Assembly (NCBI GenBank): GCA_027627225.1 | Contig: CM051036.1 | Location: 41,921,926 to 41,985,925 of the forward strand | Length of the DNA stretch: 64,000 nt | Direction of reading: 5' to 3' | Source: Congeria kusceri | Lineage: Eukaryota > Mollusca > Bivalvia > Myida > Dreissenidae | Shown here: positions 12,843-24,600 of the stretch, in pieces | How positions within the stretch are numbered: position 1 is the first letter of the stretch | How the letters are laid out: every line of letters starts with the position of its first letter | Made by a program: the position numbers and the translations under genes | The notes under the pieces: model-generated | The model's database searches: none | What the model was told of the DNA's origin: nothing | The model's input: the letters and a program-made list of their open reading frames with translations, nothing else

Positions 12843-14042
12843 CCATCAGTTCTATGATATCGTTGTTGAACATAGATACGAAGATAGGCTTACAGCTAGT
12901 TAATACAAGTACAGTTAATGCATCAATATTTTCCCCCATGGGGGAGCGGCGGGCAAACACCGGGGAATTTGACTAATTGTATATTTGGGGGTCTAATTCC
13001 CTACCCTAGAGCCAAGCATTATTGTCTAAATCCTCTCAATATGGATCTAAAATCCGAACAAAGTGTATATCCCGGGAGCCGGAATCCCCCCCCCCCCCCC
13101 CCCGGAGAATAATATTGATAGGCGCATTAATACTCTATAACTGTGACAACTTAATACATTTGTAACCTCAAATTGTCGTTATTTCTATGCTTGCATATAT
13201 AGACTTGTATATTTGACAGATAATTTATACATGCGGATTTAATTAATATGCATTAAGTATAAAAACTTCGACATATATGATATACGTTAAAGCGACGCGA
13301 AAGTGCAACATTCGTTTCGTCTGTAGGTTATTTTATAGTGGTATGTAGCCTTTTGCATGACTGGTTCAACCTCAACTAATCCGGAAATGAACAAGTCTCA
13401 GGTAAGAGTCATTGAACAGGTATTCAAAATCAAGGTAAACAAGATTTTCTGAATTTGTTAGAACTTAATTGATCGTTTGTTTTTATAACATATTGAGATA
13501 GTATATGTGTGGACAAAGCATTTTGTGGAATAACTACAATTCATTATTGCACGAATGTTACATTTTGGTAAATATATATGTTTATTAGCGTTGTTTACCT
13601 GGTCAAAATGGCGGCTAAATAAATCGCGGAAGTGAAGGAATCTGCGATATTTACCTGGTTGTTAGCGATTTGTATTTGATGGTGTCATGCAAATACATTA
13701 TTTACAATTGTTTCATTTATTTATTCTTGGTATTCAACATTAAATATCTTGATGGCAGAACATTATTTGTTTAATTCCAAAACAAATCGGCCAATTTAGG
13801 CAGCATGATTCTGTCTATTTCTGTCGGAATTATGCCTAACACGAAATACATTGTATGTGTACTATCTAAATACTACAATACAGATAAATTCATGACACTA
13901 CACCAAGGACAAAGGGCATACAATGTATCATCATCCCCACTATCACCAACATATCGCCTTTCATAATCATCAGCCACATTCATAATGACCTTGGTAACAA
14001 ATTGGCAATGGATTTCTATGCACGATTCCAAAAAAAATCACA
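12843..14042. other. Intergenic sequence with a poly-C tract
   Basis: A C18-like tract lies near 13087-13104, preceded by a G/C-rich segment (GGGGGAGCGGCGGGC near 12940). I see no gene. One consensus donor (CAG/GTAAGA) at 13401/13402 is listed separately. Confidence 0.4.
13330..13401 (+). other. Possible 5' noncoding exon of the Mcr-like gene
   Basis: A strong donor, TCTCAG/GTAAGAG, lies after 13401. A good acceptor, TTTTCAG/CG, precedes 15008, where the first coding exon would start 29 bases before the ATG. That fits an upstream noncoding exon, but nothing else supports it and its left boundary is a guess. Confidence 0.22.
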
Positions 14043-14047
14043 TTTCT

Positions 14048-14471
14048 CAAAGCAACAGATAAGGATTTTGCCAGAATTGAGTATTATATTACCCCATTTA
14101 TTTTACAATAATTGAGTACTGAGAGATGTAATTGAGTACTTGAAATTATGTTACACCATTAACATTAATTTTTGTTGTTGGAAATACTCGATTTGAATAA
14201 AAATGTAACGTGCCTACCAGTTTACAACTATGCATGAATGATGTGATCAAAATACTACAGGTCACATGTCATATTTAGCTTGCTTGAAACACTAATATTT
14301 TCACTATATGACTATAATTTAAACATTGACAAATATTACACAATCTGTTCTGGAGTGTTTTGAGTATTTCAGTATATGAATTCAGTTTTGTCTCTCATTA
14401 AATTTTAATTTGAGTTAATGGTGTTTTAGAATTGAGTATTTGTGCAAATACCGGCCTTATCTGTTGTTCTG
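14048..14471. mobile_element. hAT-like MITE, AGCAACAGATAAGG ends, copy 1
   Basis: The left end CAAAGCAACAGATAAGG and right end CCTTATCTGTTGTTCTG are inverted repeats. The flanking direct repeat TTTCT (14043-14047 and 14472-14476) looks like a target-site duplication. It has the same termini as the element at 31728-32552. No open frame of note. Confidence 0.75.
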
Positions 14472-14771
14472 TTTCTGATCGCAAATAGTTCATTAGCCAA
14501 CCAATTGTAAACAACTTGTGCGTAAATAGTTGACATGATTGATATTTTAGTGGATGATTCACACCTGTTGTTCACTGAAAACCAAATTTGTATGTGAAAA
14601 GTGAGCTGCTTACTGTGAAGTGGAAGAAAATTCTTACCAGTATTTTGTGTAGTTGATGAATTGTTCACGAACTGTTATATTAACTTCTGTAGTTCACATG
14701 ATGACATCATATAAGCTTTTCTTTTAAGGGACAGTTGCATAATAAATAATATGCAACTATAAATAATATAC

Positions 14772-14967
14772 AGGTCGCGGTGGCGTAGTGGATATGGTGT
14801 CCGCCTAGCGATCGGGAGGTCCCGGGTTCGATCCCCACTCTGGGAGCGTTCTCAGTGTCTCCCCCGAAGACACCAAGTACTGGTTCTACCCAGGAAACGG
14901 ACTCGAGAGTGTCTCTATAAGCCTAAGGCTTTCGATGCAATCGAGCTAAAATAAATAGGTTTAAACT
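14772..14967 (+). mobile_element. tRNA-derived SINE, family 1, plus-strand copy
   Basis: The head resembles a tRNA: GTCGCGGTGGCGTAGTGG (box A region), an anticodon-arm-like segment, then GGTCCCGGGTTCGATCCCC (box B). The body carries CACCAAGTACTGGTTCTACC, AGGAAACGGACTCGA and GCTTTCGATGCAATCGAGC, shared with the minus-strand copy at 7.7 kb. It is not a functional tRNA gene because the 3' acceptor strand does not close the stem. Confidence 0.85.
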
Positions 14968-15036
14968 AAATAATTATTGATCTAATTAAACATTCGCTTA
15001 TTTTCAGCGATCTCGATGAGTCTCAACTAGAAAACC

Positions 15037-18000
15037 ATGCAATCCTTACCTGTATGGTCAGTATATTTACTGACTGTGTTTGTGGGCAGTGCTGTTGCCC
15101 AAACCAGACAACAAATCATTCAGAATACAAATGGCTACCAAGTGGAAAGAGCACCGTAAGTAAAAAATCTTTTTTGAGAAACAAACACAGTACTATGAGC
15201 TTTGCAAAACCCACTTCAGCTTAGTTATGCTTTTGTTGGCTACTCTTGATTACACCATCATTTCACCATCAGTCATCGGTCCGTTTAGCCTTTTAGGAGT
15301 TGACAAAACAGTTTGATTAACAATTAAATGTCACAAGTTCTATACATTGTAAAAAATCGGTCTTGGATTTGGATTATGTTAAAACTGGAAAATCTCAAAT
15401 GTTTTAAAATTTTGTTAAAATATACATATGCATGTTGTTGGTAGAAATAAAAATATGAAAATGGAAGCTTTATTACTATTGTTTTCTGTGCATTGAGATA
15501 ATATGTTTCAGAACATACATCATTATGGCACCAAGAAAAGTGCGGCCTAACCAAGTGTTCCAGGTGTTTGCCACCATCTTACGACTGGAGTATAGTGAAA
15601 TCAGTTTGAGGGTGTCTATCATCAAAGGAAACACTGAGTTTGCTGAAACACTGATGCAGTTTGATCAGCCCAGTAGTAGAATAATGCAAATGTTGGTAAG
15701 TGATTGAAGACATTTGCTGAATTTAAATGCAAGTTAGAAGAGCATTTAATGATTATGAATTCTAAACGAGTGGTTAAAGAATGCAATGTTGTATTAATGC
15801 AAAATTTCTTGAGGAAAAAAAAACTGTAGACGATGTTAAAACATTTTTAAGGGAGAAATGTAATACGTCGTAAAGGAACAATACTTCATCAAACTTTAGA
15901 TGTGACAATAATTGTGATATACATTGTATTTGAACAGATGCCAGCCAATGCTCAGGCGGGAAAGTACAAGCTGAAAGTTGAAGGCATGCTGGATGGTGGT
16001 GCTGGGGGCTATGCCTTCTACAACGAAACTGACATAGCTTTTGACGCCAAGCAGGCATCAGTATTTATCCAGATGAGCAAACCCATCTATAGGCAGGGGC
16101 AGATTGGTACGAAATGCCTTTAGTATTTTTGCTCATCAGTACTGCAATATTTTTCAAAGCTTTGGGAAAGGGTATGGTACCCTTCAGATTTGGAATTTTA
16201 TATCTGACATGGAATCTTGCTGAGAAAAAAAAAGTAATAAAATTAAACTAATATGTACATTGGTTTAACTCAATATTTCAATGTTGTTTATCCATAAGCG
16301 TACAAGTAATTTCTTGATAATTTTTATTTAAAACCACATTTCCTATGTATTTAGGATTTTGTTACTTCATCTTTTGGGCATTTTTTCTGTCCAGCTATGA
16401 CCCTGTCAAATCTTGAAAAAAAGTCAATGCAGTATTAATACATATAGTATTGGGTTTTGCACAATGACATTATTTACTTAATACTTGGCTCATTATGAGT
16501 ATATTTAGGTATTATATATGTTTTATCATGTTTTTTTTTGTTGTAATACTCGGTGGTCTGTTATTTTTAGTTTTGGTTATTTTTCAAGGGTTTAAGCATT
16601 TTTTTTTTGCAGTACATTTTCGTGTAATTCCGATCTTGCCAGACATGACACCAATGTACGGAAGTTTGACCATCTATGTAAATGTAAGTTGAAACATTTG
16701 TATTTTTTTAAATATAAAACGTTATTATTTAATGTGAAACATATACAAATAGCTGTGTTTGATTTAATCTTATAGATACCTAAAGCTGGAAATATTACGT
16801 AACTTTTGTTTAGTTACTGCCAGACTAGTGTAAATGATAATGATTTTGTTAAGTAGTTAATGTAGTCTTACGGAAAGAGAATACATTTATGGTATGTATC
16901 ACGAACAAATTTTGAGGACCTTTTTGTAAATTTTGGTCATTATATAAACTTTACACAAATTCCTGGATAGATTTTAAAATGTTTGTACGGGATTCACACA
17001 ATTTTGTTATATCAAAGAACGTTATTTGTTGCAAGAATGCTTATTGGTTATAAAAGTGTTAACGTACTTACTTTATCTCGTAGTAACTGGCTGTATCCAT
17101 TCCAGGACCCTACTGGTTTCCCCGTGCGCCGTTGGCTGGGCTTGCAGACAAATGCTGGTGGTTTTGTGAGCCAAAACTTCACCCTCTCCGACCAACCAAA
17201 CTATGGCAACTGGTCAATTCAAGTGGATGCTTATGTAGGTTCAGGTTTAGTTCTATATTTAAAACTTATATGGCACTCTTGGAATTCTGAGATTTTGTCT
17301 CATCAACACGTTTGATAGAGTTGCCTTACATTAACTCGTCCCAGTCCATGAAAACGTCAGTGAAAACATCCATTCAAATCCATGCATCTTTTATTATTCT
17401 GTGTAAAATCAGTGCACACTTGCTAATGAATTAGGTTACTATTATTGTACTTCAATAATTTGATAAAAAAATCTTAATGCTTTATAATGCAGATTCATAA
17501 AGAAATGTATCGTCAAATGCAATTACTGGTAGTTTAAAAGGTGCACAAATTTACATAAATGCATAAATAAGCTAAAAGTTTAAGAAGATTGTACAACCAC
17601 TGTACTTTCCTGATGTAGAACTATGGAAAACATGATAATATGAACATATCCGTGTTTCACGACCAATTCATAGCGTCATGTTTTGGCTGTATTTGTAAAA
17701 ATACACTCATAAGCCATGACGTCATCTTAACAGTATGTACCGCTATTGTATCAAAACATTCGTCAATCGTTGTTTGTTGTGTATTCCAGGGTTATCAATA
17801 TTACAAGCATTTCCAGGTGGAGGAATATTGTGAGTATTCAAAATGTTAAACATGCTTCAGTTGGTATGGGATTGTTTAGCACTAATAATAAAATCCAACC
17901 ATTATAATATAATAAGAACTGTACATAAGCCTTAAATCATTTGACCGAAGCAATCTTAAGAAGTACACATCTTCCTGAGTTCCCTAAAAAGATGTCCAGC

Positions 18001-21000
18001 AAAAAGCACGTTATTTTTGTGTCGGCAACACAATTTTAAAACAATGTGTCTGAAAGTTAGTATATCGTGTTTGTTACGTACAGGGGACCCGCGGTTTGAT
18101 GTCAATGTGACAACACCGCCTTACGTGTGGGATAATGTGGAGTATGTCCGAGGAAGACTCAATGCCAAGTAAGAAACATTTGAGGCGCGCCGTTGGCAAA
18201 CGGGTCTTAATGCATGTGCGTAAAGTGTCGTCCCGGATTAGCCTGTGCAGGCCGCACAGGCTAATCCAGGACGGCACCTTCCGCTTTTATGGTATTTTCT
18301 GTTTCAAGGAAGTCTCTTCTCAACATAAATCTACTGTAGGTGGAAAGTGCGTTCCTGGATTAGCCTGCGCGGACTGCATAGGCTAATCCAGGACGACACT
18401 TTACACACATGCATTAAGTCCGGTTTTCTCACGACGTGCCTCATTTGATTTTCATGTCTGCAATGAATTTTGACATACATGTCACCATGATCCTTTTTTC
18501 AGTCATTGAGGAAAAATGTACAGCTAAAATTGTGATGGTTTTAGCTTTCCATAGTTTGATATTTAGTTTTATTATTCCATATCAACAGGGTTTTTCATGA
18601 CTAAAGATACCACATCCACTACCATAAAAGACCATGTATAATGCTCACTTTTCACCCCAATTTTCGGCTGGGAAAGTTTTGTGCACATTATACATGGTAA
18701 CAGTAATTTTCAACCTTTGTTTATATATTTTTTGTTAATATATTACATTACATATAATATATTAATGGAGAGGAATTCACATATTAAAAGTGTCCTTATA
18801 TCGACCTTGATTTTCAATCCTTAGCACACTTAGTATTTATATGTTTTTGTATAATATTCACATGTTTATATGAATTCTTTAATAGCTTGAAATAAAGTTT
18901 AAACAGATATATTCTGGTTATCATATTTTGTTCGTTATTAAGAACATTGTGGTTATCAATTATACACTGCTTTCTTACTTCTTTGCAATATAATTCCAGA
19001 TTTGAACAAACAGAGAAATCCATTTAAATCAGGTGTTAATAATGACACCTGTTAAAACTGCTAAGTGTAACAGTGTGATCATCAATAGCCAGTTTGTTTT
19101 TTATGTACATTTTTAGTTTTGTTTTAATCATTCAGATAAGTTCTTTAGCAGCAAAACACGATACAGTTTACACAACGGATCACTATCACAATACATGTAT
19201 CTTCAGTTTACTTTTCTCTAGTGAGAGCTTGCTTTTATTTATATAATTTCAGCATCACAACAGGCCGACCTGTGACTGGCAGTGCAGATGTGACCCTGAC
19301 CTTGGTGCCCCCCAACAGACAGCCCTACACACAGTATCTCTCTAACCCGCTGTTTGTGAACAGGGACGCTTGGGACTATAGCATGTTCCCACGGTTGTAC
19401 AGGCATTATGAATATGTAAGTGCGGTGGGTTACCCTCTGCTTTAGCACTAACAGTTGCACAAATAGCATCAGGCTACTAACATCTCAAAATTATTTTAAA
19501 ATGATATATTTAACATTTTCTATGAAAAATATTTTTAAATGGCAGGAACATTTGCAAAATCAAACCTTTTGCTATTTGGTTTTATGTTTAAGCGTTAATC
19601 AAGGTACCTTCTGATCTTTTTGTCCAGTGATGATTAATAAACATAAAATGGTCATTTATTTTTCACAAGTAATGGTGTGATGACTTTATGCATACATCAA
19701 TTGAATTTGCCAGTAATCGTAGACGAGCATTTTACCAGTGGTTAAATATGGTTGTTCAATGGCCTTTTTGTGGAAAGTGAATGAGTTTCTGTAACTCTAA
19801 TATGATGATTGTTGTCATTTTATATTAATAGTAATTGTACATGTATTTCACAGACATACATTGTAATAAGATTCACATGATATAAAGATTATTTCTGTTT
19901 GTTTTTAGTTCGAAGGTACCATAGATTTCGAATTTGAGCGTACCGATATGCTGACCAGGGTCCGCGAGATGTTTCCAATGGCAACTGAACTGTACGGCTT
20001 TGAATGTATCTTTAACGTGAGTGCCAAGGACTGGTTCTTCAACATGACGCAGCACGGTTTTGCTAGCACCATCATCTTTGATCCATCTGTCAAGCTCGTC
20101 TTCATTGGAGACAGTGTGAGAACCTTCAAGCCAGACTCAGTGATGACCATCTATGTAAGTGGATGTTCACCATTTTATATATCACTTTTTGTGCAGTTTT
20201 CAGTTGGATATATCAGTTTTAAAATTTGTCTGCATAACACATGAAGAAATTGTGTGTCTTTAAAAATGGTTATCAAAAAGAATTTACGCAGAAGCACATT
20301 ATTAATCTGGTATGCTAGTAGGAATTTGAAATTCATTGTGTTCTTTTGTTTGCATGTGTTTATAAGACTAACAGCCATGGTTCGTGCACAAATAATTTTA
20401 TATGCTTGATCAAAACTGTTAGTTTTAATTATCATAATTTCTTTTACTCCCAGGTTGCAGCCATGTACCTAGATGGAACCCCGGTGAAGACTGATTATAG
20501 AAAAATCCAAATTACAAAACGTTACACTGGGTCGACAGTAGCAAACAGTGCGATCACAGCTCCTGAAGAGAAAATTCCTATCAATGGAGTGGCTCAATTT
20601 GATATTGAAATACCTGCTGGGATTGATTCAGTTGATATAACGGTAATTTCTATGATTATATTCAATAGTTTATGAATACACTAACCAGAATATTGTTTTT
20701 TCTTTTCACACTTAAAAGTTTCAAGTTTTATTGCAAAAGCTTCTGTTTGCAACATACATTATAATTTAAGTGATAGCATATTGACATGAATACACAAACA
20801 TGAACATTGTTATTTCTATTCACAGGCCCGATATGATTATGATATTATGACTACCAAGGACATGAAGGCTACAGTGTACCAATCACCCAGCAAGAGTTAC
20901 ATTGCTGTGCGAACATCAACTGAAACCCCCAATGTGAACGAGTTTATGATCTTCCATGTGAAAACTAGCCACTTTGTGCCGAAAATATTCTACCAGGTTT

Positions 21001-21610
21001 GTACTTTAATATTGTCAAGTTTGCAAGTTTGATTCGGATTCTTTTTTTGTCTGATTATTGTTTGAAATATGAACTCCATGAAACTGCAGCTGCGTCAGCA
21101 GGAGAGAACTCTTATTAGCAGCCCGAGGTCCTTTATTTGTGACTAGTGACCAATCGCCAAAAACAACACAGTACATCTCAAAAACACATAACAAACACAA
21201 AACACACATGAATAAAATGGGGTCATCGCCTTGGAAATGTCAATGCAAAGCTATTGAAAGCCACATTGTATAAAAAAAAGAAAGACAGTACAGGGTATAA
21301 TGCATAGATACATAGAATCTATCGATCCGTTCAACCTTTTAGATAGTCTATACTGATATAATAAGGAAACGAACTTCGTAATCCTTAAAGAATGTGCGTG
21401 TATTTTTTTCTCGTGTAGATCATTGCTCAGGGTAACATCCTGATTGGTGATGAGCTGGAGATGATTTCGCGCCACAAGACGTTTGCTGTAGCGCTGTCCC
21501 GGGAGATGGTCCCCACGGCTAGAATCGTAGTCTACTACTTGCAGACCTCGCCTGAAGAGATGGTGGTCGATACACTCAACTTCTTTGTGAATGGCACCAG
21601 GAGCAATCCA
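15037..21610 (+). CDS. Mcr-like gene, block 1: signal peptide and MG1-MG5 (exons 1-12)
   Basis: Exons: 15037-15155, 15512-15695, 15938-16106, 16613-16683, 17106-17234, 17790-17829, 18084-18168, 19253-19415, 19909-20154, 20454-20642, 20826-20996 and 21419-21610. Together they give about 586 residues. The start is MQSLPVWSVYLLTVFVGSAV, a clear signal peptide with a cleavage site near Ala-22. MG1 begins with YIIMAPRKVRPNQVFQVFAT. The MG1/MG2 join shows the family motif KPIYRQGQIVHFRVIPI (residues about 150-166), equivalent to the DKPIYKPGQ-type motif. VRGRLNANITTGRPV fits the MG3/MG4 region. The protein is therefore secreted or cell-surface. The 5' UTR may contain an intron (acceptor at 15007). 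Confidence 0.9.
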
Positions 21611-24600
21611 GTAAATTTACTTGAAGATTGTTTGTTTGTTTTTTGTGTTTCTTTTGCCGTTTTTAACAGTATTTCAGTCATATCACTGTGGTCAGTAAAC
21701 CTATTCACACTTTTCCTGGACAAGCTTAGCCGATCTAGCGGTTTACCAGTACTAAATGCACATACCTATGCCAGTAACTGACAACTGCCCTACTTGAATC
21801 AGAGGTAGGAGGAGAATGGCCGTAGAAATAATTTCATGACCAACCACCACACAAATTATGTGGCCAGGCTGGGGCTCGAACTCATGGTCCCCTGGTTAAC
21901 AGTCCAGCGCTCTACCAACTGAGCAAGCTGGGCCCAGCTACTCAAAGATAGATGCCTATTTCAAAGTCATAAATAAGCTTTTTAGCACTTAATGTCTTAA
22001 TTATAATTACTTGACTATTTACAATGAATGCAGGGGGTGTTGTGTACAATAACAGTATGTCAAGATTATTCACAATGAATGCAGGGGGTGTTTGTGTACA
22101 ATACCAGTATGTCAAGATTATTCACAGTGAATGCAGGGGGTGTTTGTGTACAATACCAGTATGTCAAGATTATTCACAATGAATGCAGGGTGTTTGTGTA
22201 CAGTACCAGTATGTCAAGATTATTCACAATGAATGCAGGGGGTGTTTGTGTACAATACCAGTATGTCAAGATTATTCACAATGAATGCAGGGGGTGTTTG
22301 TGTACAATACCAGTGTGTCAAGATTATTCACAATGAATGCAGGGGGTGTTTGTGTACAATACCAGTATGTCAAGACTATTCACAATGAATGCAGGGGGTG
22401 TTTGTGTACATTATCAGTATGTCAAGATTATTCACAATGAATGCAGGGGGTGTTTGTGTACAAGACCAGTATGTCAAGATTATTCACAATGAATGCAGGG
22501 GGTGTTTGTGTACACTACCAGTATGTCAAGATTATTCACAATGAATGCAGGGGGTGTTTGTGTACAATACCAGTATGTCAAGACTATTCACAATGAATGC
22601 AGGGGGTGTTTGTGTACAATACCAGTATGTCAAGATTATTCACAATGAATGCAGGGGGTGTTTGTGTACAATACCAGTATGTCAAGACTATTCACAATGA
22701 ATGCAGGGGGTGTTTGTGTACAATACCAGTATGTCAAGATTATTCACAATGAATGCAGGGGGTGTTTGTGTACAATACCAGTATGTCAAGACTATTCACA
22801 ATGAATGCAGGGGGTGTTTGTGTACAATACCAGTATGTCAAGATTATTCACAATGAATGCAGGGGGTGTTTGTGTACAATACCAGTATGTCAAGATTATT
22901 CACAATGAATGCAGGGGGTGTTTGTGTACAATACCAGTATGTCAAGATTATTCACAATGAATGCAGGGGGTGTTTGTGTACAATACCAGTATGTCAAGAT
23001 TATTCACAGTGAATGCAGGGGGTGTTTGTGTACAATACCAGTATGTCAAGATTATTCACAATGAATGCAGGGTGTTTGTGTACAGTACCAGTATGTCAAG
23101 ATTATTGACAATGAATGCAGGGTGTTTGTGTACAATACCAGTATGTCAAGATTATTCACAATGAATGCAGGGGGTGTTTGTGTACAATACCAGTATGTCA
23201 AGATTATTCACAATGAATGCAGGGTGTTTGTGTACAATTCCAGTATGTCAAGATTAAAGGTTAAGAAAACTAATTTATCAATAAAATTCTTAGCAGCCAT
23301 TTTATTAAACATTGCTTTCATAAATATAATCATATTACTTTAATTCTGTATCAACTGTCAACAAAAACTATTTGTGTTACATAAAATCTTCATTATGCTT
23401 TTATGAGACTGAAAGGTAAAGGTCTGAATTATTTTTTATTATATATATTTCTCTAGTTGCAATGCTCTTAATCACCAAGGTGTATGCTGAAATCAACAAA
23501 GGAAAGGACTTCACACTTCACACCCTGGAAATCAACGCCATTGCCGAGCCTGGCTCGTATGTTGCCTTCAGCGCTATGCCCAATGACCTGTACAGCAGGG
23601 GGATGAATGACGGCCTCAATGAAAACACTGTAAGACTTGCTTTTGTTGCAGATTTTACGATTGTAATTGTGTTTTAGGTTGAACTTTTAGGCAAAACAAT
23701 TTAGTGTTTGGAAATATTATATATTCCCAAATTGAATTACCTCACAGATATTTGCATCTTTACAAGTTGAAATTTAAGATTGTTCTACAGCAATATATTT
23801 TTCATTTAGTAAATTTGAGGCGCGTCATGGGAAAACGGGACTTAATGCATGTGCGTAAATTGTCGTCCCGGATTAGCCTGTGCAGTCCGCACAGGCTGAT
23901 CCAGGATGGCACTTTCCGCTTTTATGATATTTTCTGTTTCAAGAAAGTCTCTTCTAAACAAAATCAACTGTATGCGGAAAGTGCCGTCCTGGATTAGCCT
24001 GTGCGGACTGCACAGGCTAATCCGGGACGACACTAAGCACATGCATTAAGACCGGTTTTCTCACGACGCGCTACATTTATTTTTAAATTCAAATTCCTAC
24101 CTTACTTTGGCCACACCCTACGATTACGAAAGAAATGAATTTCTAACATAGTCTAAACTTAAAATATGGACTAATAGAAATATTTGTTACATAATTGCTT
24201 TGAATTTCAATGGATACTACTTTAAATTTAAGACTAAACTTGAGATTAAGATCGTTCGTAGTCATGGGGCCAGGTTTTCTAACCCTTGCTTTGATAAGCT
24301 AATGTTCCGCAAAGTTTAACTAATGTTCTCTATGTTACAGCTTATAGACGAGCTGGTGAGCTATGACGAGCCTGCGAGAGGGAGCTACCGACAGCTGTGG
24401 CGTGTCAGTGACACCGAGTATGAGTACAAGTTCTACTCATCAACCGGCTACGGAATAGACGCCAACTACACGTTTAAGGTAAAATACTAATACGTTTTAA
24501 TTTTAATACTTTCTTTATTCTCTTTGTTGAATTCTACTGAAAACTGATATCAAATTGTATTCATTTTGTAACTGCATGTAAATGTGACAAGAATACAAGT

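Noticed and set aside
14772..14850. Possible functional tRNA gene
   Set aside because: Box A and box B are present, but the acceptor stem does not close and the unit continues into a SINE body shared with the 7.7-kb copy. The same applies at 21.9, 56.4 and 59.3 kb.
22079..23343. Three open frames of 67-92 codons with recurring Cys-Val-Gln-Tyr segments
   Set aside because: Reading through the 52-bp minisatellite in intron 12.
23457..23479. Earlier exon 13 acceptor TCTCTAG/T
   Set aside because: With exon 12 ending in phase 0 it gives an in-frame TAA after four codons; the acceptor at 23479 keeps the frame and the family sequence.
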